A DNA stretch of 64,000 nt, from NCBI GenBank assembly GCA_900708905.1, contig CAADRB010000008.1, positions 4,307,956 to 4,371,955 of the forward strand, in the 5' to 3' direction. Each line of letters starts with the position of its first letter. The first letter of the stretch is position 1. A program made the translations under genes and the position numbers. The notes beneath the pieces were generated by a model that saw nothing but the letters and a program-made list of their open reading frames with translations, did no database searches and had not been told where the DNA came from. The DNA comes from Hymenolepis diminuta (lineage: Eukaryota > Platyhelminthes > Cestoda > Cyclophyllidea > Hymenolepididae). Shown here piece by piece: positions 1 to 22,900 of the stretch.

Positions 1-10523
<10,523 letters not shown>

Positions 10524-10599
10524 CAACTTTTTTATAAAACCCCGGAAATTTGCCTTCGGTCTGCTTTATTTTATTTTACTAAGGTCCAAGATTTGATAA

Positions 10600-10628
10600 A
10601 ATAAATGGATTTATTAAAAATTAATAAA
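10600..10628 (+). terminator. Poly(A) signals of the DYRK short form
   Basis: Two AATAAA hexamers, at 10600-10605 and 10623-10628, lie 77-105 nt after the TAA. They mark a likely 3' end for the transcript that uses the stop at 10521-10523. Confidence 0.6.
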
Positions 10629-11623
10629 CAGTGTTGGTCAAATTAATTGTTATAGTCATTATTCGACGTTCTGAATTTCCTCCTCATTTAAATATGTCCG
10701 TTTCTCATGTCTGTTGATAGAATTTTATGTTTCACTATAAATTTTTGACTATGATTGGACTTTTTGATATAATGAAAGACGACGTCAAAATTATTCCATA
10801 GACCTTCACCAAATGTCAATTCGAATGCATCTCATTTTAATGCGAAATATTGATACCTTTGTGCAATGAGTTTCACTCAAAGCAAAACTAAATACTTCTT
10901 CAGAAATCTTTTTGCTTGGATAGTAGTCCCCAAAATATCTAATCGGATTATAAGCTTTGAATAGTGATCAGTTTCAACTCATGTTAAGGACTGTGAGATC
11001 AAATTTATGTGCTACTCGCAAATATTTTTGTTCTCACAATTACTAAGAGTCCTCACTTTAGCGAGGGCTAAATACACGATACTATTTGTGTTGTTCCTGG
11101 TAAGGAGGATTACACCACAATTAGACAGTCCATTCAATTTGAAATTATCTTCATCAGATAAAATTCTATCTAAAAATAAAATTGTTACGAATAGTACATT
11201 TAAGAGAGAATTTTACGAGGCTTTATAGTTATCTTTACTGTATTTTGGCATTCTCTTCCAGCCTTGATTTTGTCCTCAAGGTTATATTCATGGGAAAATT
11301 TCCTTTCATTTAGTCGAGCAACCTTGAATTTGGAGTAATTATACGAAATTGCATATCAGGCAGTGCAAAAAATAAAAAAGTATTTGCATGACCAACGTCT
11401 TCGGACGCTTTTTGTATGCAACATGAAGATTTTTAGTTTACTGGACTCACGAGTGTTCGAGTAGTGGCCCTCTTGGATCTCCCAATTGAATCAACCCTAC
11501 CTTCCTGTATCTAAGTGATTTAAAACGGATTTTTACTTGCGATTCCAGTCTATTTTAAAAATAAAAACTGTCTAATAATCGTTTGTAACAAGCCATTTTA
11601 GCATTTATATACTTTTCTCTTAG

Positions 11624-11736
11624 GAAAAACTAATCCCCGCACACAGGATGACGAATCACCGATTAATTTAAAGGATTTACACATATCAAGTCCTCCCGAC
11701 AGACGGCTTGATCGCCAAGATAGTGGTGTGAGGTAA
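11624..11736 (+). CDS. Candidate alternative last exon of the DYRK gene
   Basis: The last kinase exon contains an internal donor (agca|gtaagg, exon end 10503) just before its stop. A good acceptor at 11621-11623 (acttttctcttag) opens a frame that joins it in phase and reads 37 codons (RKTNPRTQDDESPINLKDLH and onward, ending RRLDRQDSGVR) before TAA at 11734-11736. That TAA lies inside a strong donor (ag|gtaagt), so splicing at 11732 would remove the stop and need a further exon, which I did not find. The tail would be Asp/Ser/Pro-rich and basic. The join is inference; a chance open frame of this length is possible but the phase agreement favours a real exon. Confidence 0.5.
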
Positions 11737-12284
11737 GTCCTTGGGTGGCTCTGGTTGTCCTCATTTATTTTTTCTTATCTCGCATGTCACAATGTTAACA
11801 TGATTGTAGCATGTGGATCATCATAATTCGACAATACTAGATGACACGTTGTGTCTAAAACTGGTAATAAACCAAAAGCAAAAACAAGAAAAGGCGATTT
11901 ATTTCGAATTATCAATTTAGCATTCATTCGATAATAATGTTACCCTTTTACCAAGAGTCAAACCGAAGTAAATTGTGAAACCATTGTTGACAGACGAAAT
12001 CGCATACCTTGTGATTTTATCTGAAAGATGGTTTATCAACTTGTCCCTTGACTTGAAATGAATTTAAAATTTGTCGTTATATAATGTTTTTTTAAGGGAA
12101 ATAAAGACCTACGTCTTTCCTAATCAGATGTCAAACGATCCATTACTTCACTTTCTTATAAAAATACATTAGGAATTACATGAAATAACTAATTAATAAC
12201 GAACAAGCATATGAGGAAGTATAAAATCTGAAGATACCTAAATTTCTAGCTATTAATATCCTAAGATGCAGACCACTAGTTGCG

Positions 12285-12600
12285 AAGCAAACCAAAACTA
12301 GGCTAGGATATCAACCACGCCGCCCAATAGGGGGGCTTCGTTAGTCAAAATACCCAATCACACGCTACCAAAAATAAGAAAGGCCAATGGCAATGTAGCA
12401 AGCTGACAAAATAGCTGTATACATAGGAGTAGCTTCGAGCTGCAGCCGTCTTCCCAATTGCGTTAGTGACGTTCCCTGTTTCCTTTCCCTGCTTCTCTCC
12501 CCTATTCCACAGCCTTCCAATGAGTGTTTGTGCCTCCAGTTGATCTTTTAAGTAAAATGTCTGCAATAAACCCTCCTACCTAAGCTTGCCCCGTCTTTCA
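12285..12600 (+). promoter_or_regulatory. G+C-rich island, promoter-like or solo-LTR-like
   Basis: About 300 bp stand out from the AT-rich surroundings by higher G+C. They contain a CCAAT motif (12384-12388), a pyrimidine-rich run near 12475-12525 and an AATAAA at 12565-12570 followed by G+C-rich sequence. This order (CCAAT, transcribed part, poly(A) signal) fits either a distal promoter of the CCP1 gene or the solo LTR of a small retroelement such as the TRIM elements known from taeniid tapeworms. I could not define terminal repeats or a target-site duplication. No protein is encoded. Confidence 0.35.
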
Positions 12601-13920
12601 ATATACTCGCTTTAATCGAACCGCTATTTGCATACCAAGCGTGTTTAATCTTGTTTACTTCAGTTAAACTATAATGTTTGCAAAACACTTTTGCTATGTT
12701 AATGTGATTCGCAAATAATCCACATTATTATTTTGAATTACAATTAGTTTCGAATGGCTGCAACCACTGGATCCCAAGATTCGAAATAACTGGCATGAAA
12801 AAACCAATGTTTGATGAATCGAATACGTCCATTCCGTGCACCTTCCAAGTTCATTTATTTTCGCTTTTATATAAACAATCTCAACGGAAAATTCTGTTTT
12901 TGTACGTATGATAATAAATATTGATTAACTAAATCAATAAACAGATTTTCGCAAAGAATTTATTTATTAAATACTTTAAATTTTGATGCACGCTGGTTAA
13001 ATCAGTGCACTAATGTGCCCATGGAAATTATATTGGTAACAGAAGAATAATGAATACGTGCGGTAAGCCCATACGTATATACCACTATGTAATTACAAAA
13101 CTCTTATTGATACTTGTAACGATTAGTACAAGCAATTTTTCTGTGACGTTCTCATTTGACTTCTCCCTGACATATGTAAAATTTGTAACACGAATTTTTA
13201 TATGCGGAATAGAACCACGAATAATGGGGATTGGGAGTAAAATCATTGAAACTTCCAATAATATTAATTGTAATGACTCTGTTTTTCCCAGATACTTTGT
13301 AGAGACAATATTAAAGGATTAAGTAATAATGTATTTTTGAAATATTTTCTAAAATGTTATTTGGTTAATAATGCCTGCACATATAAAAATTAATCAATTC
13401 ATTTAAAATGAACAAACGACAATTTTTTGATAAAAGGCAAAATAATTCGGTTCCGTTTAATGAAATAGATATTATTGGAAAATATGAATTTCAATAGCTT
13501 GGTTACAGTATGAGAGGAATTGAATTTGTTCCACAACTTACACCTTTCCATAATCCTAATAATATGTGTACCACGATCTGTTAACTTTAAATTTTTTATT
13601 CATTGTATAATAATAAATATTCTAAGTGACTAAAACTTGTAATAATCTGAATGCAGAACTTCTACTTGTTATATTTTAAATATGGAAATTCATATACTGT
13701 ACATAGCGCGTAAAATGATTGTCCCATTTGCATCCGCGATGTGCTTAAATTTAGTTGGTCTGTGAATGGTGCTTGCTGTGAACATATTCGGAAACGTGTT
13801 TATTTTTGCGGATTAAATCTCAATTCTTGCGAGTAATTAGCCGTCATTTATGATTATACTTCTAGGTGTTTCATGCAGTAAATTTTTATAAAAAATAACT
13901 AAACAAATATATCCCTTATA

Positions 13921-13929
13921 CAGAAAAGA
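13921..13929 (+). promoter_or_regulatory. Splice acceptor 6 nt before the CCP1 start codon
   Basis: A pyrimidine stretch and cag (atcccttatacag, AG at 13922-13923) lie just upstream of the ATG at 13930, leaving a 6-nt leader (aaaaga). No matching upstream exon is evident. The site is either the end of a 5'-UTR intron or a spliced-leader trans-splice acceptor, a mechanism known in flatworms. Confidence 0.5.
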
Positions 13930-16900
13930 ATGACGAAAATTGAAAACAAGGAGGGTTTATTTTTGACATTGAGTGAACTAGCGAAATTTGCAAATGAATC
14001 TGCTGCAGTTTCAGATCTGGAAGAAAAGAAGGAAATTATTACTTCTGTATTATCTTCTTTGAATTGTTCGATTACAGCAAAAGGTTCTAAAGCTCTTTCA
14101 TTTTTATGTCATTTTTAGCTTCTTTTCGTGATTTTATTTATGAAGATGATAAACACATTGAAAATATATTATTTATTTTACAAGTATATGTATCTCAAAA
14201 TATTCGCTTGCAGTCAATCTCACTATTAGTAAAATTATCTGCCGGCAGAGGTTAGTATTTTATTTTAATTTTCATGCATTTCTCTAATTTAGCTGAAAAT
14301 AAAATTCTTAATGCAATTGTTAATGCTGGTGGAACACGAATAATACTTCAGTCACTTTGTGTGGAATTTGCAGAAACCGATTCTAATGAGGAATTAATGA
14401 TTGTCATCCATAAGGTATATATGGTTTTTGCGTTTGTATAAACATTTCTTCTCATTAGCTTCTCTATAAGCTTGCGCCATATGATCCAAGGTTCACACTT
14501 CGGGTTAAACTTAGTCAATGTATTCCAATAACTGTTAGTCTACTAAGAATACAGGTACGTTGTATTTAATTCGATTCCTTTTCGTGTATGTTTAATATAT
14601 GTACTCGTTTCTCATCAATCTTGTGTTATCTGTTCTGAAGGTAAAAGGGTGATTGAATAGTTAGTATGCTAGAAAAAATCTTAAAAAAATAATTCAATCA
14701 GAAATCTGTCATTCGTGTATTATTTTAGCAAGTGCTTTTAATTACCTTAGAACAGTCGTTTTAGGAATGTTGCGTTGATTCTGTGTATTATTAAGCCGTT
14801 TCATAATAAAATTGCACAAAAAAATGTTTTTATTAAAATTGTGAATTGAGCAAGTGGATTAATAATTTTCCATAGTACATTTATCGGGAGAGGAAGGCGT
14901 GCAAAATTTAAAGATTTTGGTCAATTTGTAATAGGCATTTTTTGCTCATAAAACTCTGGATTGAAATATTTGAAATTGTGCCGAATTTGATGCACATCCA
15001 GTTAGTGGAATGACCAAGCGCTCTAATGCAGTTTGATTATTAAATTTCAGTTTCTAGTCTAACGTTTCTGCATTAACGTTTTCTTAAATGGGTTTAGAAG
15101 ATGCATTTGAACTTGTACAAGTTTGTATTTCGAGCATTTTTCGCATCTTAGCAGGTAAGGGCTAATTAGCTGACCTAAACTAAGATTTTGAAAAAATATA
15201 GTCAAATCACCTGTAATCTTTAACGTACTGTCTAATATTTGTGGATAGCTCAGATTATTCTTCTCGTTTCTATTAATCCTCTCTACAGAAACAGGAAAGT
15301 CGAAATACGGTTGCGACACTCAGGTCTTGGAAATGGAAAGGGGGAAAACCAAAGGGATTTGAAGTGATCTTTAGCTATAGGAAATTGTGGAAGTAGCAGG
15401 GTTGTGCCTTGGTGACGCTTTGTGTATGTATATATTTACCAATGGGGTATTTAACTCTAGGAATAACACATGCACCTGGAGTAATCTTAAGTCAGCGTGC
15501 ATTGTATAGGAAACCGAGACCTACTAACAACTACTCAAAATTCCTGTAAGTGGTCTAACATTGAATGTAAATAAACAACTTCAGTAACCATGGTTTTCCT
15601 GCTAGGAATTGGGCGTTCCAAGCTCTACGATGGACATTTAGTAGCCTATTCTTGAGACCAAGTAAGTCCCTAGTCCAATCACAATGATGTCGTGTCCTGA
15701 TTTGAGATACCCTGAGGTGTGATAATCTCCTCCCTATGTCCCCATTCTGGCCCTTCACGCCTTAATGGGATAGCCTTAGTTACTCCATCTGTGTGTTTAT
15801 CTAAGTGTGCAGTGACCTCATGAATGTAAAGCCGCAATCATAGGCTTAAAAGTTTTTTATTTCATAATTAAAACTCGCTACTTGATGTGCAGACGTCTCT
15901 GCGTCGACTTCATGTCTTTTGCAAAAATTAGAGCTAGATACTCGACTGCGTCTAGGTGGCAAAATAATAAAAATGTCTTGAGGACAGAGAATCCGGCGTT
16001 GGGAAAAAAACTGTATCACTCAAGGGATCATTTGTATAAGTGCACTAGGGTCTTAGATGCAACGAACAGGTATGCCATATCAAAAATTATATATAATACA
16101 TATCTGTATTGTAGGTATTGGAGAGTCGTCCAAATGTGACGTTCTGAATCAGAGAGATTCTCAAAAGTGTTAGAGGACGCCTTATCTATCCGATTTTTGT
16201 GAGCTAAATTAGGAATGGCTTCATGTGTTAGTGTGTAGATACGACCTCCTAGTGCTCACTCACTGTATATGAATCCCGTCGTAGCTTAGTGAGCGATATT
16301 GTAATTGTTGTCAGTCAGTATGCTTTTTTAAATACACTATTACATATTTCGAGTTATCTGCAACATCTCAATCGATTCAAACTGAAATTTTCTCATCAGT
16401 GTATGTATTATAAATGACCTGTCATAAGACGCATCCGTTCTTCATCGATCTAGATGGCAAATATTCATTCCTTTATGAGTCAAAGCTCACATTCTTCTAT
16501 CAGTATACCGAAGATTCCCTACTCAACTCCAAATTTTTGCATCCACCAACCGACGTCTAATCGGAGTGACAACCGCCGATCTTCCTTTAATGTTCCTCGT
16601 CTCCCAACGTCCCTGACTAATAAAATCAGCATCCTGCTCAAAACCATTCTTTGCTACTGCTTACGTGGGGGTCGGAGTAATGCTGCGACCCTGGGACGTC
16701 TCGGAGCCATAAATCTTCTTTTCAAGGCACTGGCAACTGTCTCGGGGTTGTCGATTAATTATTCGGGAGTTTCTTCTGCATCGGATGAGACTATGAATAG
16801 AATGGCGGTTGTGGAGAAATGTACTAGAAATGGATTAAAGATGATAGCTAATTTCTCAACTGTCCAGAAAGTGTTGGTAACCATGACTGCTATCATAAAG

Positions 16901-19900
16901 TGGCGTAAGTAATAACCTTTTTATGTTATTCCTCATGAATTTTGACTATGCTACAGCATCTAAATAAATGAAATGACATTTCAGTTAGGAATGAAGAGGA
17001 GATCAAAGGAGTATTTGATGAAGCTAGTTTTCTCTTTTTTATAAGAGACATAATTCCTTTTATAAAATGCAAGTGTCCCTATCACTTTGATTCATCTGCA
17101 TCTTTTACTTTCATGGAAAGGTATCAAAAGCATTTTAAACGTAGTCGAACTCACTAGAGTTCACTCCAGTAAGTTAATAAGGATCTAAAGAGACATTTTT
17201 TCATCAGAGGTTAAAGGATGACATTCCTCTGCCCATGATGAGTATTGGAAAAGCGCTTTTCTTGAACAGATTTTGAAATACTTTTTATATATTTCCCTTA
17301 GAAACTTGCTAACTTTATTTATTCCCCTTAAAACTGTTTATTAGCCTAATCGATGCTCTACCTAATTCTTAAACAAACGTTTCCGAAATTATTACCCATA
17401 TGCAGCCTATTCCTGTTCGCTTTTCCGGATATGGAAGCAAGTAAATTTGCATTTATGCTTCAAAATCGTTTTAAAATGAGAAACACTGACAAGTCAAAAT
17501 GATTTAGGATCTAGTTGTCATCCGTTAAGTGCTCGCGCAAATTTTTATAATTTTGACAAGAGAATTATTTTTCCATGGGCATTGACGTTGATATTTTACT
17601 AATACTTGGCACTAACTCGTTAATAAGTTTTCATTTCGACTCTTGCTGACTTGCTCTAATTGGGTATTCATAATACAAGTAAGACCACTAAATAATTTTA
17701 GCTTATTCTAATCAATCGCTCTGTTACCATCAGACAACATCATGTACCAGTGAAATCTTTGGCTATCAATCGAGTTAGAAAGAGTTTGTGAAATATGTAA
17801 GAAACATACTTATAGATTCACTTTTAAATCCAGTTTAATTTCTCACTCAAAGGTAAGTTCCAAGTGAACTCAGAGAAAGCCGCAATGTAGGAGGTGCCAA
17901 TAAAGGGCAGAGAAAACTAAACCATTACTCATCCTAGCTCCACAAACTTTACTACTGCCGCATAGGATAGAAATAAAAACTATGGCAGAGCTTTTTTCTT
18001 AAGAGAGAATAGATTGAACGCATCGGCCCCGAAATTAGTAAATCTAAACTGTGATTTTGTACTAGAGTAAAATTCAATAACCAGGAGTTAGTTAACTGAG
18101 AGCTAGTCGCCAGTTTTTAGAGGCTAGACCACGGCTAATGGCTAACAAAAAGCAACCACCTTTCCTAAATTAGGGTGTCCAGATTTGATTACGGTATATT
18201 GTACAACAGCGATGGGAACTAACGATCAGAAAGAGAACGTGAAAGCAAGCATTTATACCGAGCGTATAAAAGCAAGGACATGAATAATACGGATAGATTT
18301 GCGAGTCATCGGAAGTTTAGGGTATGTAAAAATCATAAATCGATAAATTATAGTTGCGCTTTGGACACATGGAGGTGAGACAACGATTTCACAGGATTTA
18401 CGTAAGTATTCGAATGCAGGAACAATTTCTCATTAAACTATATGAATTCACATGTTATTGGCAGAAAAGGTTAGAGCTCAATATTTACAAGGTAGAACTA
18501 ATAAATCGAGAAGCAAATTAGAGGTATTTTAATCGTAAATCCCTTCATGTGAAGGAAAAGAGATGTCAGTCACTACTCGGGCTCTGAAAAAATCGGAAAC
18601 CTCCATGTTTCACCTATTTTCTCCACTGATAAATGCAATATTAACTGTTGTAAATTTATCTGCCTGTCGGTTAAGGATTCACAAAATTTGCATATTTGTT
18701 GAAATGGGCTAAATTGCAGAGTCGTTGCCTAGAGTTATTTTAGAGTAAAGCCTATCATTAAGGCAATTATTATTGAGTTCTGTGATTTGCGGCAATTTTG
18801 TTAGTCTAGTAAGGTTATGACACTGGCTAATTTATATCTAAGGCAAAAGGTAGTTATTTAGGTAGCATTTATTGCAGCTAGTTATATTGGTCTAGATCGG
18901 ATTTGAATAAAGAATCTTCTTACGCACCTCCTGCGTCTGGTAAGCAGCTTTTTACTCTCCTAAGAAAAAATTTTTTCCCCTACTTCTAGGGGTTATAATT
19001 CTTTCTAAATTATAAACTAATAGTTTTCCTCATTTTCTGCATTCCTTTCAAATAATTTGTTTGGTTCTTTGGTAAATAACTGCCTGAAGCCTATCTGTGG
19101 ATATAAAATAAATAAATTTGATTTGGCTTATTTAGGCTTTCACATATTAAGTCTAAGATTTCCCTATTTTTGTTATTATTCTTATTAATATTTATGTTTT
19201 CTTGCTATTTTCTTTCTTGTAGAAATTATCGTATGGCTGTTTCTTGTAAAGTAGCATGTGCACGAAAGAATGATGAGCGTTGGTTTTATTTTTACATTTT
19301 GTTTCAACACTACACTATAACTTCTTTCTTCTGGCAAATAAAATGAGTAAGATTTGAAGTTAATTATTATTGTTTCAGCTGAGTCTTGACAGTTTTTACA
19401 AGAAACTGTAGTTGGTTGAGGCTTTTATTTAACATTTTATCGACATTCACTCTTATTTAAGTGTTTTTATGCAGACGTTTTGTGAATTCATTTATCAAAA
19501 GAATGATATAGAGCTGACCATTAGTAGTCCATTTAATTGACCGCATTGTTCATTCCAACTTTCTTCGACATGAGATTTGAGTGGTAAATCACCACTAATC
19601 AAATGAGTCTATTTCTATAATCTATTTCAAGTCTCTTCTGTCGAGGCTATTGTTGACATCAAAACACCTTAGAAGGAGGCCCGCAACCTAGCTCATCAAA
19701 CGGAGCCACACATGCCTATGCACAGAGTGGATCAGCGTGGAAGCCGAACCAATGTCTAGACCAAGAAATATACTCGCCTTAATCCCGCTCGCTCGAGGTG
19801 GGGAATTTCACCATTTCTACTCTGCTTCTTGGTCCTTATTTTCATCTTTCATACACCTTATAGGCTCTACGCCCTTTCATTATTTACCCGCCCCATCTAT

Positions 19901-22900
19901 CTAACGTGCTTTAACAAAAACCACACTTTCTATACTATCTCAAAAGTTGAAATAAGAACAAACATTCACGATGTCCTAACTGTCTTGTGATAACGTTTTT
20001 GCTGTGACTGCTCAACACTTTCTCCCCTTTTCTCTCAACTTCCTTTCACTCTCCTCATCATATCTATCCTCATTAATACCTTTTTAGTCTTCTTTCGCTC
20101 TATCGCCTTCTAGAAATTAGGGAGATGTGACTATCTGCATGTTGGCCTTTGGGTGGATAACTAGTTTTGTAAGATTCACCTTACGATAGCAGTCTCATCT
20201 TTATAGTCCATCTCTGAAAGAGTATTTTCACACTTCATTACGGTGGAGGCATGAATACATCACTCATTGAAAAGCTGGCTTTCAGTCCCCAACTTTACCA
20301 TTGGGGTTATTTAGTGCGTTAATTCTTCAGTTGAATTGCTTAATTGTACCAGTTTGTCATTCGTTCGGGCGTTATTGATTTGTCTATGTTATTCGTATTC
20401 ATCTCTTCAAATCTCCTTTAATTTTTTTAAGTAGTGTTTGCTGTGAGCAAGATTTACCTATTTTAATTAATTCACTATGATGATGATAACGACTACAAGC
20501 ACCTATCTCTCTAAATTACTGATATATGATCTTTCTATTTTTCCTTCTTCTTCATACATTAACATTCTATTTCACTATTTTCTTACTTCGGTTAGGTTTC
20601 ATCCTTTTGTAAAAACCTTTCATTATAAAAGATCATTTTGTGCGTAAACTAGACGATTTTGATTTTTGCGCTTTCTTTCTAGTTTTCAGTTATGTGCAGA
20701 TATGTCTTCTTTGAAATTATGGGAAAGAGTAAAAGCAAACGAAATAGATAGTCCACATATTTTTTTCTGAAAGTGATGGGCCATTATTTAGTCTGTGTGT
20801 ATCGATAGTTCATTCATCGATATCAATGAATGTATCACACGAGCAGATTGAAGTCAAATCCAATCATCACCTTGACTGATTGTCACCACCAGTTATATTA
20901 CACGTAGTAATTGTGATCTTGAGGCTTACTCACGGCTAACGGTTAACTTAATTTGCTCATCGATATAGTTTTTTTACCTTTTAAGCATCAAGCTTTATTC
21001 TGTTCTACTTAAAACTTATTTCTTGGTTCTTTGGAGCCTTACCCTGCTACTTAGCCATTAGTTTTCTAGCTGCAGATTTGATACGTTCTGTTCTCTCCTA
21101 GCATTAATAATTTGCTCTTCTCTCCTTGTGGTATTGAAGTTTGTATACCAGATAAGAGTACCGCCTGTACTCTTCGATCTTGTTCGTGATTAAATACAAG
21201 GTGGACGGTCTTCTCATCATTTCCAGCATCCATCGATCATCAAATTTAGTCTTCTCGCATTTGCGGATTTAGACAGATCATCATTAGTTTATCTCACTGA
21301 ATATTGTAGCAAAAACTTAATGAAACGAATAAATTGGTGCGGATTAAATTAATCAGGATTTAGAAAAGTGCACACTACCATTTCGCTGAACGGTATGCCT
21401 CCTATGATAGTGTTAATGCCTTTGATTTTAAGGTCGCATAAGACCTCGCAATTCCCCTTAAATGTTCACACAAGGTCAAGTGGGTTTATTAATTAAATGA
21501 ACCTTGGATGGTGGCAATAACCACCTTGACCTTAATAATGTTCAATGCAAAATAGGCTAGGTTGTCTTGGGTGCAGTTAGGAAACGTACACCTCAGTTTT
21601 ATTGGTTGTGTGCAACTGGAATTTTGAATTTTCCCGAATGATCATAGTTGGTAGAATCTAAAGGTTCTTTAACGAAAGAGTATTTTTACTTTCTTTATGC
21701 TTAACGTATACAGATAAAGTGGTCTCTTCAGTAATTGTAGCCAAAGATTGGGATTTTCAAAGCTAAGCATTCCTTATGCACTTCAAATGTTAGTTTCATC
21801 TTCTCATCCCTATCTACCAACAAAACTGATCTCACATTTTTGATTAAGTCGATCAATTTTCAATTAGTAATTTGATCATTAATCTGTTTCATGGTGTATG
21901 TTGTGACTTTTGGTATTAGTTATTCTCTTTGACAAATAAGGCTTAGTTAAAAGATCTTGAGATTCTTTTATCATTCTGTTTATTTCCTTTGAAAATGGAT
22001 CTATACCCATTTATCCTAATCTCATAACGAAAGCATCCGTATTGCATGAAGATGAAATTCTATAATGTTTCAAAAGTGTACCAAAGCATTGTAATGCACT
22101 TACATATTTGAATATGGATGTTTTGATAGAAACTGTGAGACGTCACTCCAATTTAAAGGAATATGTATTGTTACTCATGTTCAACCGATTGTCTCAAAAC
22201 GAAGATTGCCTGTGGAGTTCTTAATGCATGTGTTTTAATGGCTGTTGGATGATGTTATTAAGTCCGGTTATAATATAGGTAAAAAAATAATAAATTTAAT
22301 GATATTCTGTGGGCTCCTTGATTAACGTATTGTAACGGTATTCTGTATTCGGTATTCTGATGCTCAACTTTACCTTTACCTTATTTTTATTGTCATTCAT
22401 ATCTATCAGCATTATTTCTATTGTGGAAAAGGTTCCATGTGTCCCAAAATATCTAATATTATGTAAATACTTGTGATCTCTCTTATCAACCTTAACATAA
22501 CATATGATCTTGTATAATTGGTTATATTTCCTATAACCCATTCCAGTGACTGATTATAACAAAACTCACACTGATGATCAGAAGAATGTTTAACATTGTA
22601 TAATATTTGAATGCTCCCTTACAAATGAAAAATGATTAACGCTCTTGTTCATCTGTAGGTAATAATGATGTGTACTCAACACCCGAGGAAACTCTGAACT
22701 AAGTCTTACCAGTGTACTCTTTGTAAAAACAAGTAGTTATTTATTGTTCAAAGAACACAGTTGGATAAATTGGGAATAAATAATAGATGATGCGCCTATG
22801 ACGAGTAACTGGGGTGACGGGTATCATATAAATGGAATCATACAGTAGTAAACAACGCGTAAAGGACACTCATATTTAAGAGTTTAAAATTTGGGATTTC

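Larger units (their letters stand above)
10640..13920. other. Intergenic region between the DYRK and CCP1 genes
   Basis: Apart from the candidate DYRK exon and the G+C-rich island listed separately, this is AT-rich sequence without convincing exons. An octamer-like ATTTGCAT lies near 13727, about 200 bp before the CCP1 start codon, and could belong to its promoter, but I see no clear TATA box. Confidence 0.5.

Noticed and set aside
13050..13322. 90-codon open frame just before CCP1
   Set aside because: It starts in AT-rich DNA with no recognisable domain and no splice or promoter context; chance length for this composition.
14184..14213. A 30-bp intron in CCP1
   Set aside because: Its retained translation continues the frame and matches the family's ARM helix, so I kept it as coding and reported the ambiguity as a finding.
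15555..16139. Open frames on both strands in CCP1 intron 4
   Set aside because: They cannot be joined in phase with flanking exons and show no known domain; at most a degraded repeat.
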